A DNA stretch of 8,455 bases from Candidatus Portnoybacteria bacterium CG02_land_8_20_14_3_00_45_8 (lineage in GTDB: Bacteria; Patescibacteriota; Minisyncoccia; Portnoybacterales; GWB1-42-6): positions 601 to 9,055 of the forward strand of contig PEUE01000047.1 in the NCBI GenBank assembly GCA_002780785.1, written 5' to 3'. How positions within the stretch are numbered: the first letter of the stretch is position 1; each line of letters starts with the position of its first letter. The notes below the pieces were generated by a model. That model saw only the letters and a list, made by a program, of their open reading frames with translations. It did not search any database and was not told the origin of the DNA. A program made the position numbers and the translations under genes. Below, piece after piece: positions 1 through 5,730 of this stretch.

Positions 1-87
1 GGCGCCCTGCTGGTCGCCGCTAAAAACGGCACCAAGTGCAGCAATAAAGAATGCGACTATAAAGAAAAAAATCAACCCGTCGAATAA
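1..87 (+). CDS. C-terminal fragment, probable DNA topoisomerase I zinc-finger tail (partial)
   Basis: The frame is open from the left edge and ends with TAA at 85-87, leaving 28 codons. The visible tail has a Gly-x-Leu-Leu-Val segment followed by two cysteines in the pattern KCSNKECDYKEK. This resembles the second half of the C4 zinc fingers at the C-terminus of bacterial DNA topoisomerase I (CP.CGG.LV ... CSN..C.Y). Topoisomerase I relaxes negative supercoils, and these fingers bind single-stranded DNA. Only the last Cys pair is in view; the first pair and the catalytic domain would lie off the left edge. The stop lies 14 bp before rel on the same strand, so the two genes are probably co-transcribed. 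Other proteins ending in a zinc ribbon remain possible, so no gene symbol is given. Confidence 0.5.
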   Translation, partial: GALLVAAKNGTKCSNKECDYKEKNQPVE

Positions 88-101
88 TATACCTGAATAG
101 C

Positions 102-1880
102 ATGCCCCAAGAACAACTCCAAAAAATTCTTGATAAATGCAAGACCTCAAATCCCGGCTGCGACCTGGAGTTGATTGAGAGAGCTTATAATTTTGCCGAG
201 GAAGTGCACCGGGGCCAAAAAAGATTATCCGGCGAACCCTATATTATCCACTGCTTGGCGGCGGCCGAGATCATTGCCGACCTTAAAATTGATTCCAAAA
301 CCCTGGCTGCTACTCTGTTGCATGACGTGTTGGACGACGGGGATGACGACAAGACCATCATGGAAGAGCGCGAACGGAAGCTAGAAAAAGAATTTGGCAA
401 AGAAATCGCCACGCTCGTTAAAAGCGTCACTAAAATCGGCAAAATAAAATATCACGGCGTGGAACGGGCGGTGGAAAACCTCTGTAAAATGTTTTTGGCG
501 ATTGCCGAAGATATTCGGGTCATTCTAATAAAATTCGCCGACCGGCTGCATAATATGCGCACGCTGGCCGCCCAGCCGCCGGAAAAACAAAAACGCATTG
601 CTCTGGAAACGCTGGAAATTTTTGCGCCGCTGGCCGACCGCTTGGGTATCGGCCGCATCAAAGGAGAACTGGAAGACCTGTCTTTTCAATATTTAATGCC
701 CGGTGAATACTTTTGGCTGGTTAATCAAGTGCACGACCAATTTGAGGAACGCGAACGATATTTGGAAAGAATCACACCCGACCTGAAAAAAGAACTGCTC
801 AAAGAAAATATCAAGCCCCTGCAAATATTCTGGCGAGCCAAGCATTACCATAGCTTGTACCGTAAGCTCAAGCGCTACGAAATGAACTTAAACCGCATCT
901 ACGATTTAGTTGCTCTGCGCATTATTGTGCCCACGATTGAGGACTGCTACGCGACGCTCGGCGTTATCCATAAAATATGGCGTCCGCTGCCGGGCCGCAT
1001 CAAGGACTATATCGCTCTGCCCAAACCCAACGGGTACCAGTCGCTCCACACCACGGTTTTTTCCCAGGGCGGCAAAATCACCGAAATCCAGATTCGCACG
1101 CTGCAAATGCACGAAGAAGCCGAACGCGGCATCGCCGCCCACTGGTACTATAACGAACAAAAGGGCCTCGGCACTTATATCAAAAGAATTTTTGTCCCGG
1201 CACCAGAAAAGGAACTGAAATGGATAAAACAGATGCAGGAATGGCAAAAAGAAATGCGCGAGTCGCCCGAAGAGTTTTTCCAGTCGCTCAAAATTGATTT
1301 TTTCAAAAACCGCATTTTCATTTTCACCCCGCAAGGTGACGTTATTGACCTGCCGGAAGGGGCCACGCCGGTGGACTTTGCTTTTCATATTCATTCGGAA
1401 GTTGGCGTGCATTGCCAGGGCGCCCGGGTTGACGGCAAAATGGTGGCACTGGATACCTCGTTGCAAAACGGCCAAGTAGTGGAAATTATCACTCAAAAAA
1501 ACGCCCGGCCATCGCGCGACTGGCTAAAGTTTGTCCGAACCCACCAAGCCAAAGACCGCATTCGCCAGTGGCTGACTCGCCACCAAGAAAAACTAAGCGG
1601 GATTAAAGAGACCGAGGAAGAAGTAAAAAAAGAAACGCCCAAACAAGAACCGCTCAGGCCAATCAGCCGCCCGCGAGTTTTAAAACCCATCGCTGAGGTG
1701 GCCGGCGACGCCAAAATTACCACTACGCTGGCCAAGTGCTGCCAACCGCAACCCCCTCAGCCGATTCGCGGCTACATCACTTTAAATCAGCGCATCACCG
1801 TGCACCGCGCCAACTGCCACAATTTAGCCAAGATTAAAGACAACTCGCGGCTGGTGGATGTCCGCTGGAAAGCCGAGTAA
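102..1880 (+). CDS. rel: Bifunctional (p)ppGpp synthetase/hydrolase, Rel/SpoT family, lacking the ACT domain
   Basis: Makes and degrades the stringent-response alarmone (p)ppGpp (pyrophosphate transfer from ATP to GDP/GTP; Mn-dependent hydrolysis). Domains in order: HD hydrolase about 25-175, with H50, H74-D75 and D147 in FADRLHNMRTL; synthetase about 230-350, with D268 in IYDLVALRIIV, the RIKD motif 299-302, GYQSLHTTV from 311 and E328 in EIQIRT; TGS domain about 404-465; and a Cys-containing ZFD/CC domain about 541-592, with C546-C547, H568 and C572. RxKD is the motif of bifunctional Rel/SpoT enzymes, not of synthesis-only RelA (ExDD). At 592 aa it is well below the usual 700-750: the helical region between TGS and ZFD is reduced to a charged linker, and the protein stops right after the ZFD with no ACT/RRM domain. 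The usual ED after HDVV is DD here (78-79), a conservative change. The ATG at 102 has no clear Shine-Dalgarno. Confidence 0.96.
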   Translation: MPQEQLQKILDKCKTSNPGCDLELIERAYNFAEEVHRGQKRLSGEPYIIHCLAAAEIIADLKIDSKTLAATLLHDVLDDGDDDKTIMEERERKLEKEFGKEIATLVKSVTKIGKIKYHGVERAVENLCKMFLAIAEDIRVILIKFADRLHNMRTLAAQPPEKQKRIALETLEIFAPLADRLGIGRIKGELEDLSFQYLMPGEYFWLVNQVHDQFEERERYLERITPDLKKELLKENIKPLQIFWRAKHYHSLYRKLKRYEMNLNRIYDLVALRIIVPTIEDCYATLGVIHKIWRPLPGRIKDYIALPKPNGYQSLHTTVFSQGGKITEIQIRTLQMHEEAERGIAAHWYYNEQKGLGTYIKRIFVPAPEKELKWIKQMQEWQKEMRESPEEFFQSLKIDFFKNRIFIFTPQGDVIDLPEGATPVDFAFHIHSEVGVHCQGARVDGKMVALDTSLQNGQVVEIITQKNARPSRDWLKFVRTHQAKDRIRQWLTRHQEKLSGIKETEEEVKKETPKQEPLRPISRPRVLKPIAEVAGDAKITTTLAKCCQPQPPQPIRGYITLNQRITVHRANCHNLAKIKDNSRLVDVRWKAE

Positions 1881-1892
1881 CCCTCACAAAAC

Positions 1893-1925
1893 AAAAAATC
1901 CCCCGCCTTAGCGAGGGATTTTTTT
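1893..1925. terminator. Bidirectional intrinsic terminator between rel and parB
   Basis: An inverted repeat with a 4-nt loop (CTTA, 1907-1910): TCCCCCGC at 1899-1906 pairs with GCGAGGGA at 1911-1918 with one C-A mismatch. It is flanked by A6 on the left and T7 on the right, so each strand gives a GC stem followed by a U-tract. It sits in the 57-bp gap between the convergent rel (+) and parB (-) genes and can end transcription from both. Confidence 0.9.
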
Positions 1926-1937
1926 ATTATCTCAGAG

Positions 1938-2831
1938 CTACCTTACAAACTTATCCGCCAGCGCTTCCAGGTCCTTTTTGCTCTCAAAATCAATCATCAC
2001 TCTCCCGCCCACGCCGCTTTTTCTAATCTGCACTTTTTTGCCCAGCGCCAGCTCAATCTTTTGGGCGATTTTTTTGATTTCCGGATCAAAGGCCACCTGA
2101 CGCTTATGCGCCTGCACATAAATTTCGCGCGCCCGCTGTTCCACCTGCCGCACCGACAAATTATTTTGAATTATTTCGTCAAACAGCGCCATTTGAGCCG
2201 CCGGGTTTTTGATGCCGGCAATACTCCGAGCGTGTCCTTCGGAAATCCGGGCCTGACGCAAACTCTGCTGGACCGAGTCAGGCAAATTAAGCAAACGCAT
2301 GGTGTTGGAAACAAATTCTCGGCTCTTGCCCACTTTCTTGGCAATCTCATCATGAGTTAAATCAAACTCTTCCTGCAGACGCCTAAAGGCCTGAGCGCGC
2401 TCCATCGCGTTTAAATCCGCCCGCTGAATATTTTCCACCAGCGCCAATTCCAGTCGCTGCTGGTCGGTAGAATCGCGGATAATCGCCGGCACGCGCGGCA
2501 ACCCGGCCATCTCCGCGGCGCGCAACCGCCGGTGCCCGGCCACCAGCTGATACTCCACCGCCTGGCCGCGGCTGTTATCCTTGGTAAACTTGGTCACGAT
2601 TAAGGGCTGCAAAATACCATGCTGCTTAATGGAGTCAGCCAGTCCCTTTAGTGAGCTCTCTTCTACTTCATAGCGCGGCTGAAAAGGATTAGCTTTTATT
2701 TTATTGACATCAATATCAAAAATACTTTCTTTGCGTTCCCGCGGAGGTTGAGAAAGTTTTGGATAATCAACTTCGGTGGCTTTTTGCCTCGGCGGAATTA
2801 GGGACTGCAGACCCTTACCAAGTTTAGTCAT
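1938..2831 (-). CDS. parB: Chromosome-partitioning protein ParB (Spo0J/Noc family)
   Basis: A parS-binding CTPase clamp that loads at origin-proximal sites and works with ParA in origin segregation. The 297 aa are typical. Visible: the N-terminal ParA-interaction motif LGKGLQSLIP (4-13), the NPFQPR box (48-53), the CTP-binding box as GHRR (99-102; usually GERR or GENRR), the ENIQRADLN box (133-141), a helix-turn-helix around 158-180 (LTHDEIAKKVGKSREFVSNT), then SEGHARSI (197-204) and a C-terminal dimerisation segment ending in VMIDFESKKDLEALADKF. It lies 27 bp downstream of parA in the same orientation, the standard parAB order. No Shine-Dalgarno is visible in that gap, which contains a 12-bp palindrome (TTAATGCATTAA, 2851-2862) overlapping the parA stop. 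I found no sequence close to consensus parS in the window. Confidence 0.96.
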   Translation of the reverse strand: MTKLGKGLQSLIPPRQKATEVDYPKLSQPPRERKESIFDIDVNKIKANPFQPRYEVEESSLKGLADSIKQHGILQPLIVTKFTKDNSRGQAVEYQLVAGHRRLRAAEMAGLPRVPAIIRDSTDQQRLELALVENIQRADLNAMERAQAFRRLQEEFDLTHDEIAKKVGKSREFVSNTMRLLNLPDSVQQSLRQARISEGHARSIAGIKNPAAQMALFDEIIQNNLSVRQVEQRAREIYVQAHKRQVAFDPEIKKIAQKIELALGKKVQIRKSGVGGRVMIDFESKKDLEALADKFVR

Positions 2832-2858
2832 AACAATTGATGAATAATGATTAATGCA

Positions 2859-3650
2859 TTAAAATGAGGGGGTTTTTGGCTCGCCCTCTTTATCCAATTT
2901 AATTAATTCCTCGGCCAACTGCCGATAGGCCTTGCCGCCCGGAGAATTGGGGTCATATTGAAAAATTGTTTTACCAAAACTTGGCGCTTCGGCCAAGCGA
3001 ACACAGCGGGGCACGACCGTTTCAAAAACATAGCCGGGAAAATGCAGGCAAATTTCTTTGGCCACCTGACGGGAGAGCTTATTGCGCTTATCGTGCATGG
3101 TGAGCAAAGCGCCCTTGATGCGCAAGTCGCGGCCCAGATTATCCTGAATTAAATTAACGGTTTTAAGCAATTGCCCCAAACCCTCCAACGCATAATATTC
3201 GCATTGCACCGGTACAATAATTTCATCGGCCGCGGTTAATCCATTAATAGTGAGCAGCCCTAAGCTCGGCGGGCAATCAATAATAATATAATCATAATTG
3301 GTGCGCACGCGGTGCAGGAGATTATAAAGCTTAAATTCTCGCTCCGCCATATTAACCAGTTCAATGGCCGCGCCGGCCAGGTCGCCGTGCGACGGCATCA
3401 AATCATAGCCAAATAAATTGGTCTTTTTAACCGCCTCTTCTGGATCCGCCCCATCGGTTAAGGCGTGGTATAGCGTTTTATCCAGGGCTTCGGGCTCAAA
3501 GCCCAGGCCGCTAGTGGCGTTGGCCTGCGGGTCCAAATCAACCAACAGCACATATTTGCCCAGCGCCGCCAAAAAAGCCGCCAGGTTGGTAGCTGTGGTG
3601 GTTTTGCCGGTGCCCCCTTTTTGATTGACAACGCTGATGATTTTAGCCAT
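2859..3650 (-). CDS. parA: Chromosome-partitioning ATPase ParA (Soj family)
   Basis: A Walker-type ATPase that binds DNA non-specifically as an ATP dimer and is stimulated by ParB to move origins. The 263 aa match chromosomal Soj. Visible: deviant Walker A KGGTGKTTT (11-19; signature K11 and catalytic K16), Walker A' VDLDPQ (37-42, D40), Walker B IIIDCPP (122-128, D125), and the conserved C-terminal segment PRCVRLAEAPSFGK (214-227). The start is right next to the first residues of the fold (AKIISVVNQKGG), so there is no N-terminal extension. The gene leads the parA-parB unit. A near-consensus promoter ends only a few bases before the ATG, so the mRNA is probably leaderless (see promoter at 3659-3687). 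Confidence 0.97.
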   Translation of the reverse strand: MAKIISVVNQKGGTGKTTTATNLAAFLAALGKYVLLVDLDPQANATSGLGFEPEALDKTLYHALTDGADPEEAVKKTNLFGYDLMPSHGDLAGAAIELVNMAEREFKLYNLLHRVRTNYDYIIIDCPPSLGLLTINGLTAADEIIVPVQCEYYALEGLGQLLKTVNLIQDNLGRDLRIKGALLTMHDKRNKLSRQVAKEICLHFPGYVFETVVPRCVRLAEAPSFGKTIFQYDPNSPGGKAYRQLAEELIKLDKEGEPKTPSF

Positions 3651-3658
3651 TTATGTTA

Positions 3659-3687
3659 ATTATAAACTATCCTGATTAAATTGACAA
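3659..3687 (-). promoter_or_regulatory. parA promoter, near-consensus sigma70 type, predicts a leaderless mRNA
   Basis: On the minus strand: -35 TTGTCA (3687-3682, 5/6), a 17-bp spacer, then -10 TATAAT (3664-3659, 6/6). The expected transcription start, about 7 nt past the -10, falls at 3651-3653, and the parA ATG begins at 3650. The mRNA would have 0-3 nt of leader, and there is no ribosome binding site. The -35 lies on the same bases as the -35 of the divergent tRNA promoter. Confidence 0.8.
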
Positions 3688-3709
3688 TCAGAGATTTGCG
3701 GGATAAAAT
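3681..3709 (+). promoter_or_regulatory. tRNA-Leu promoter, near-consensus sigma70 type
   Basis: -35 TTGACA (3681-3686, 6/6), a 17-bp spacer, then -10 TAAAAT (3704-3709, 5/6). The expected start is near 3715-3717, about 10 nt before the mature tRNA 5' end at 3726. It shares its -35 bases with the divergent parA promoter, so RNA polymerase could occupy only one at a time. It would also transcribe the homing endonuclease gene behind the tRNA. Confidence 0.85.
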
Positions 3710-3725
3710 AAGATTGTTATTTTAA

Positions 3726-3809
3726 GCCGCGGTGTTGGAATTGGCAGACAAGATGGACTCAAAATCCATTGGTGGCGACACCGTGAGAGTTCAAATCTCT
3801 CCCGCGGCA
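3726..3809 (+). tRNA. tRNA-Leu, anticodon CAA (reads UUG)
   Basis: A class II tRNA with all arms intact: acceptor GCCGCGG (3726-3732) pairs fully with CCGCGGC (3802-3808); D stem TTG/CAA around a Leu-like loop GAATTGGCAGA; anticodon stem ATGGA/TCCAT with loop CTCAAAA (3758-3764), anticodon CAA at 3760-3762; long variable arm GGTG-gcga-CACC (3771-3782); T stem GAGAG/CTCTC with loop TTCAAAT. The discriminator is A3809. CCA is not encoded (AC then eight T), so CCA-adding enzyme is needed. The last bases of the gene, 3796-3810, recur exactly at 4423-4437 beyond the endonuclease gene. Confidence 0.96.
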
Positions 3810-3822
3810 CTTTTTTTTAATT

Positions 3823-4404
3823 ATGGGTAGCTCAATTGGCTATAAATCTAAACTGGCATATATTATTGGGGTTGCCATTGGTGATGGCAATCTTTCTAAT
3901 CCCAATGGCCGAGCGACAAGATTAAGAATAACTTGCGACCTAAAATACAAAAAACTAATTAAAAATATTTCCTCCTCTCTCCAAAAAGTCTTCCCTTATA
4001 ATAAGGTTTCCGTAACCAGAAGAAAAGATAATTGCGTTGATATAAGCTGCTATTCTAATAAATTAGAAAATCTTCTTGGCTGGAAAGCAAAAGGTGGGCC
4101 AAAAATTAAACAGAATATATCTATACCCAAATGGATAAAAAATGATGAAAAGTTAACCTTGAAATGCCTGAAAGGATTATTTGAAACGGATGGCTCTATT
4201 TATTTTGACAGAAAATACAAAATGGCAAATTTTACAACAGCGATTCAGCTCCTCTCACAAGATGTAATGGAAATGGTAACAAAAATCGGGTTTAAACCAA
4301 ACTTGCAAATTCACAAAGCAAAAGATGGCCGAATAAAATACGTTGTCAGAATATCAAAAAATGCGGAAGATTTTATAAAATTAGTGGGTATTGAAAAAAA
4401 CTAG
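3823..4404 (+). CDS. LAGLIDADG homing endonuclease, two-motif (monomeric) type
   Basis: A site-specific DNA endonuclease of the kind that makes a double-strand break in an allele lacking its own gene, so that repair copies the gene in. Two LAGLIDADG helices are visible: LAYIIGVAIGDG (11-22, acidic residue D21) and CLKGLFETDG (115-124, acidic residue D123), each followed by a beta-rich segment. Two motifs in 193 aa means a pseudo-symmetric monomer, similar in size to archaeal I-DmoI. Both catalytic acidic residues are kept, so it may be active. The ATG lies 13 nt after the tRNA discriminator with no Shine-Dalgarno; the in-frame stop at 3784 lies inside the tRNA. It is AT-rich and uses many AGA/AAA/ATA codons, unlike its neighbours. 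It could be expressed from the tRNA promoter after processing at the tRNA 3' end. The likely target is tRNA-Leu DNA (inferred from position). Confidence 0.9.
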   Translation: MGSSIGYKSKLAYIIGVAIGDGNLSNPNGRATRLRITCDLKYKKLIKNISSSLQKVFPYNKVSVTRRKDNCVDISCYSNKLENLLGWKAKGGPKIKQNISIPKWIKNDEKLTLKCLKGLFETDGSIYFDRKYKMANFTTAIQLLSQDVMEMVTKIGFKPNLQIHKAKDGRIKYVVRISKNAEDFIKLVGIEKN

Positions 4405-4437
4405 GGAGCTCAAAAACTCGATTCTCTCCCGCGGCAC
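4404..4437 (+). repeat. Distal copy of the tRNA-Leu 3' end (T-arm/acceptor remnant)
   Basis: The last 15 bases repeat 3796-3810 exactly. The preceding bases also look tRNA-like: GGGAG at 4404-4408 can pair with CTCTC at 4424-4428 as a T stem, and CTCGATT just before CTCTC resembles a T loop, but 8 extra bases (CTCAAAAA) lie between. The stretch starts at the last base of the endonuclease stop codon. It cannot form a tRNA alone. It is probably the displaced original 3' end of the tRNA gene, or the right end of the element. Confidence 0.75.
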
Positions 4438-4444
4438 AAATCTT

Positions 4445-4470
4445 AAAAAAGACCCGTCCGGGTCTTTTTT
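4445..4470. terminator. Bidirectional intrinsic terminator, probably the original tRNA-Leu terminator
   Basis: A6-GACCC, loop GTCC, GGGTC-T6: a perfect inverted repeat with U-tracts on both strands. Rightward it ends the tRNA-endonuclease transcript. Leftward it ends the tsaC-pap2 transcript, whose stop codon (TAA at 4471-4469) overlaps its edge. It starts 7 bp after the distal tRNA-end copy, the spacing expected for a tRNA gene terminator before the insertion. Confidence 0.9.
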
Positions 4471-5002
4471 AATTTACCAGCTTTACTTTTCTAGCTACTG
4501 CCCAAACCACCCAGCCAGTAAAAATACCAATCAACGCGCCGGCTAAAATATCCGCCGGATAATGCACGCCAACATACACGCGCGCCAGAGAAATTAACAA
4601 AGCCGCCGCCAAAAACCATCCGCCAATTTTTTTATTATACAAAAATACCACCACTGCCAAAGCAAAGAAAAAAGTGGCGTGGCCGGAAGGAAAAGAGGGC
4701 TTAGCCGCGTCATAGAAAATTAGCTGCGTGGTGGCATGGGCGACAAACGGCCGTAGGCGCGTGAAAAAATAATAAATAAGCGAAGCCACGCCATACCGAG
4801 CCACCAACGCCGCTAAAAAAGCTAAAGCAACCATCCAAGCGCGGCTAACTTCCTCCTTTTTGGTCTTGCCGGCCAACACAAAAAGCAGCAGTGCGCCAAC
4901 CACTAAATACTGGCAATAACTGGCCAAAAAAATTCCCAGCCAATCCAGCCAAGCCCACTGCTTCGCTAAGCCGTTGATTTGTTGAAACAACCAATAATCC
5001 AT
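4469..5002 (-). CDS. PAP2-family membrane phosphatase (possible undecaprenyl-diphosphatase, BcrC-like)
   Basis: A membrane acid phosphatase. Small bacterial members commonly remove phosphate from undecaprenyl diphosphate, recycling the lipid carrier for cell-wall synthesis, but the substrate here is inferred. Motifs: R84-P85 of motif 1 (TRLRPF), motif 2 PSGH (105-108) and motif 3 R141-x5-H147-x3-D151. The lysine that normally starts motif 1 (K-x6-RP) is Tyr77 here, and the residue before R141 is Ala where Ser is usual. About five hydrophobic segments are visible (roughly 32-45, 56-80, 109-122, 127-146, 151-170), with the catalytic motifs at their ends. The 177 aa fit the family. The gene lies 31 bp downstream of tsaC on the same strand and is probably co-transcribed. 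No Shine-Dalgarno is visible. Confidence 0.88.
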   Translation of the reverse strand: MDYWLFQQINGLAKQWAWLDWLGIFLASYCQYLVVGALLLFVLAGKTKKEEVSRAWMVALAFLAALVARYGVASLIYYFFTRLRPFVAHATTQLIFYDAAKPSFPSGHATFFFALAVVVFLYNKKIGGWFLAAALLISLARVYVGVHYPADILAGALIGIFTGWVVWAVARKVKLVN

Positions 5003-5033
5003 TTGTATTTTGAAATTAAGTTCCGAGCGACTT

Positions 5034-5678
5034 TTATATACTCAATATCTCCAATAACTTCTTCTTGTCCACCGGCCCGATACGTACAATTTTGGGCTTG
5101 TCGGTTGATAAGTCCAGCACCGTTGAGGGCTCGCAAAATTTGAGGTCGCCCGCGTCCAGAATCAAATCCGGCTTCAAAAAACTATTCTCAAAATATTCCA
5201 ACACCTGACTGATTTTAATAGTGGCCTGCTCCCCCGATAAGTTAGCGGAAGTAGCCACGTATGGCCGACCCATATTTTCGGCCAGCAAATAAGTAAGCTT
5301 ATAGTCGGGAATTCGCAAAGCAATTTTTTCCCCGCCGGCGGTTAACACCTCCGGCAGTTTATGACGCCGCCATAAAATCACGCTCACCGCGCCCGGCCAA
5401 ATAACCTCCAAAGCCCGTTCCAGCCGCTTGTCAATGAAAGATATTTTTTTAGCCATGGCGATATCGCGCACCACCACCGCCAGTGCTTTTTTCTTGTCAC
5501 GACCCTTCATTCTGAAGACCTTTCTGATAGCCGCTTCATCCGTGGCGTCACACCCCAAGCCGTAAACCGTATCGGTCGGAAAAACCACCACGCCACCTTT
5601 GAGCATCACTTTGGCCGCCTCAATTATTGCTTCCTCCGAGTCCCTTAAATTTTCTGGATTGACTTTAAAAATTTTCAT
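5034..5678 (-). CDS. tsaC: L-threonylcarbamoyladenylate synthase (TsaC/Sua5/YrdC family)
   Basis: Makes threonylcarbamoyl-AMP from threonine, bicarbonate and ATP, the first step in forming t6A at position 37 of ANN-decoding tRNAs. The 214 aa are a single YrdC domain (Sua5 has an extra C-terminal domain that is absent). Visible: PTDTVYGLGCDA (34-45), the nucleotide-binding K-x-R stretch MKGRDKKKALAVVV (57-70), WPGAVSVIL (94-102), the TSANLSGE loop (143-150) and PSTVLDL (184-190). The usual Pro before the KPL-like segment is replaced by a lysine run, a small deviation. The partners TsaB, TsaD and TsaE are not in the window. The ATG at 5678 has no Shine-Dalgarno (AATAAATAAAT precedes it). Confidence 0.94.
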   Translation of the reverse strand: MKIFKVNPENLRDSEEAIIEAAKVMLKGGVVVFPTDTVYGLGCDATDEAAIRKVFRMKGRDKKKALAVVVRDIAMAKKISFIDKRLERALEVIWPGAVSVILWRRHKLPEVLTAGGEKIALRIPDYKLTYLLAENMGRPYVATSANLSGEQATIKISQVLEYFENSFLKPDLILDAGDLKFCEPSTVLDLSTDKPKIVRIGPVDKKKLLEILSI

Positions 5679-5688
5679 ATTTATTTAT

Positions 5689-5711
5689 TCCGAGCGCAGT
5701 CGAACGATTGA
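5689..5711. repeat. Possible short dispersed repeat with a CCGAGCGCAGTCGAACG core
   Basis: The intergenic string TCCGAGCGCAGTCGAACG between tsaC and valS resembles, from memory, a class of small dispersed repeats with CCGAGCGCAGTCGA cores found in many bacterial genomes. A shorter version, TTCCGAGCGACTTTT, occurs at 5021-5035 between tsaC and pap2; both are followed by ACTTTT. Copy number cannot be judged from one window. Confidence 0.35.
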
Positions 5712-5730
5712 CTTTTAAAACGCGCATTGC

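Larger units (their letters stand above)
3811..4437 (+). mobile_element. Putative minimal homing-endonuclease element inserted at the tRNA-Leu 3' end
   Basis: A 627-bp insertion defined by a 15-bp perfect direct repeat (TCTCTCCCGCGGCAC) at 3796-3810 and 4423-4437. The repeat is the 3' side of the tRNA T stem, the acceptor strand, the discriminator and one extra base. Removing one repeat copy plus the interior restores a tRNA gene followed 7 bp later by a strong terminator, the expected ancestral layout. The content is almost only one LAGLIDADG endonuclease gene: 12 bp precede it and 33 bp follow it. GC is about 33% by hand count over 3841-4380, while sampled stretches of rel and parA are clearly GC-richer, which suggests transfer. 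No integrase, transposase or obvious ribozyme core is visible. The boundaries are uncertain by up to 15 bp because of the repeat. Confidence 0.75.

Noticed and set aside
906..1496. Minus-strand 196-aa open frame opposite rel
   Set aside because: Shadow of rel: no family motifs, composition follows the antisense of a conserved coding region.
2851..2862. Palindrome TTAATGCATTAA in the parA-parB gap as an operator
   Set aside because: It is short, AT-rich and overlaps the parA stop codon; chance is a sufficient explanation.
1938..3720. parS site near parAB
   Set aside because: No sequence close to the TGTTTCACGTGAAACA consensus was found by eye.
3796..4437. Group I intron carrying the LAGLIDADG gene inside tRNA-Leu
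   Set aside because: Only about 45 nt lie outside the ORF, too little for a group I ribozyme core, and the proximal tRNA is already complete, so splicing is not needed. A core overlapping the ORF was not evident but cannot be fully excluded by eye.
3726..4437. Archaeal-type bulge-helix-bulge tRNA intron
   Set aside because: No bulge-helix-bulge is apparent at the repeat junctions, and all other genes and promoters are bacterial.
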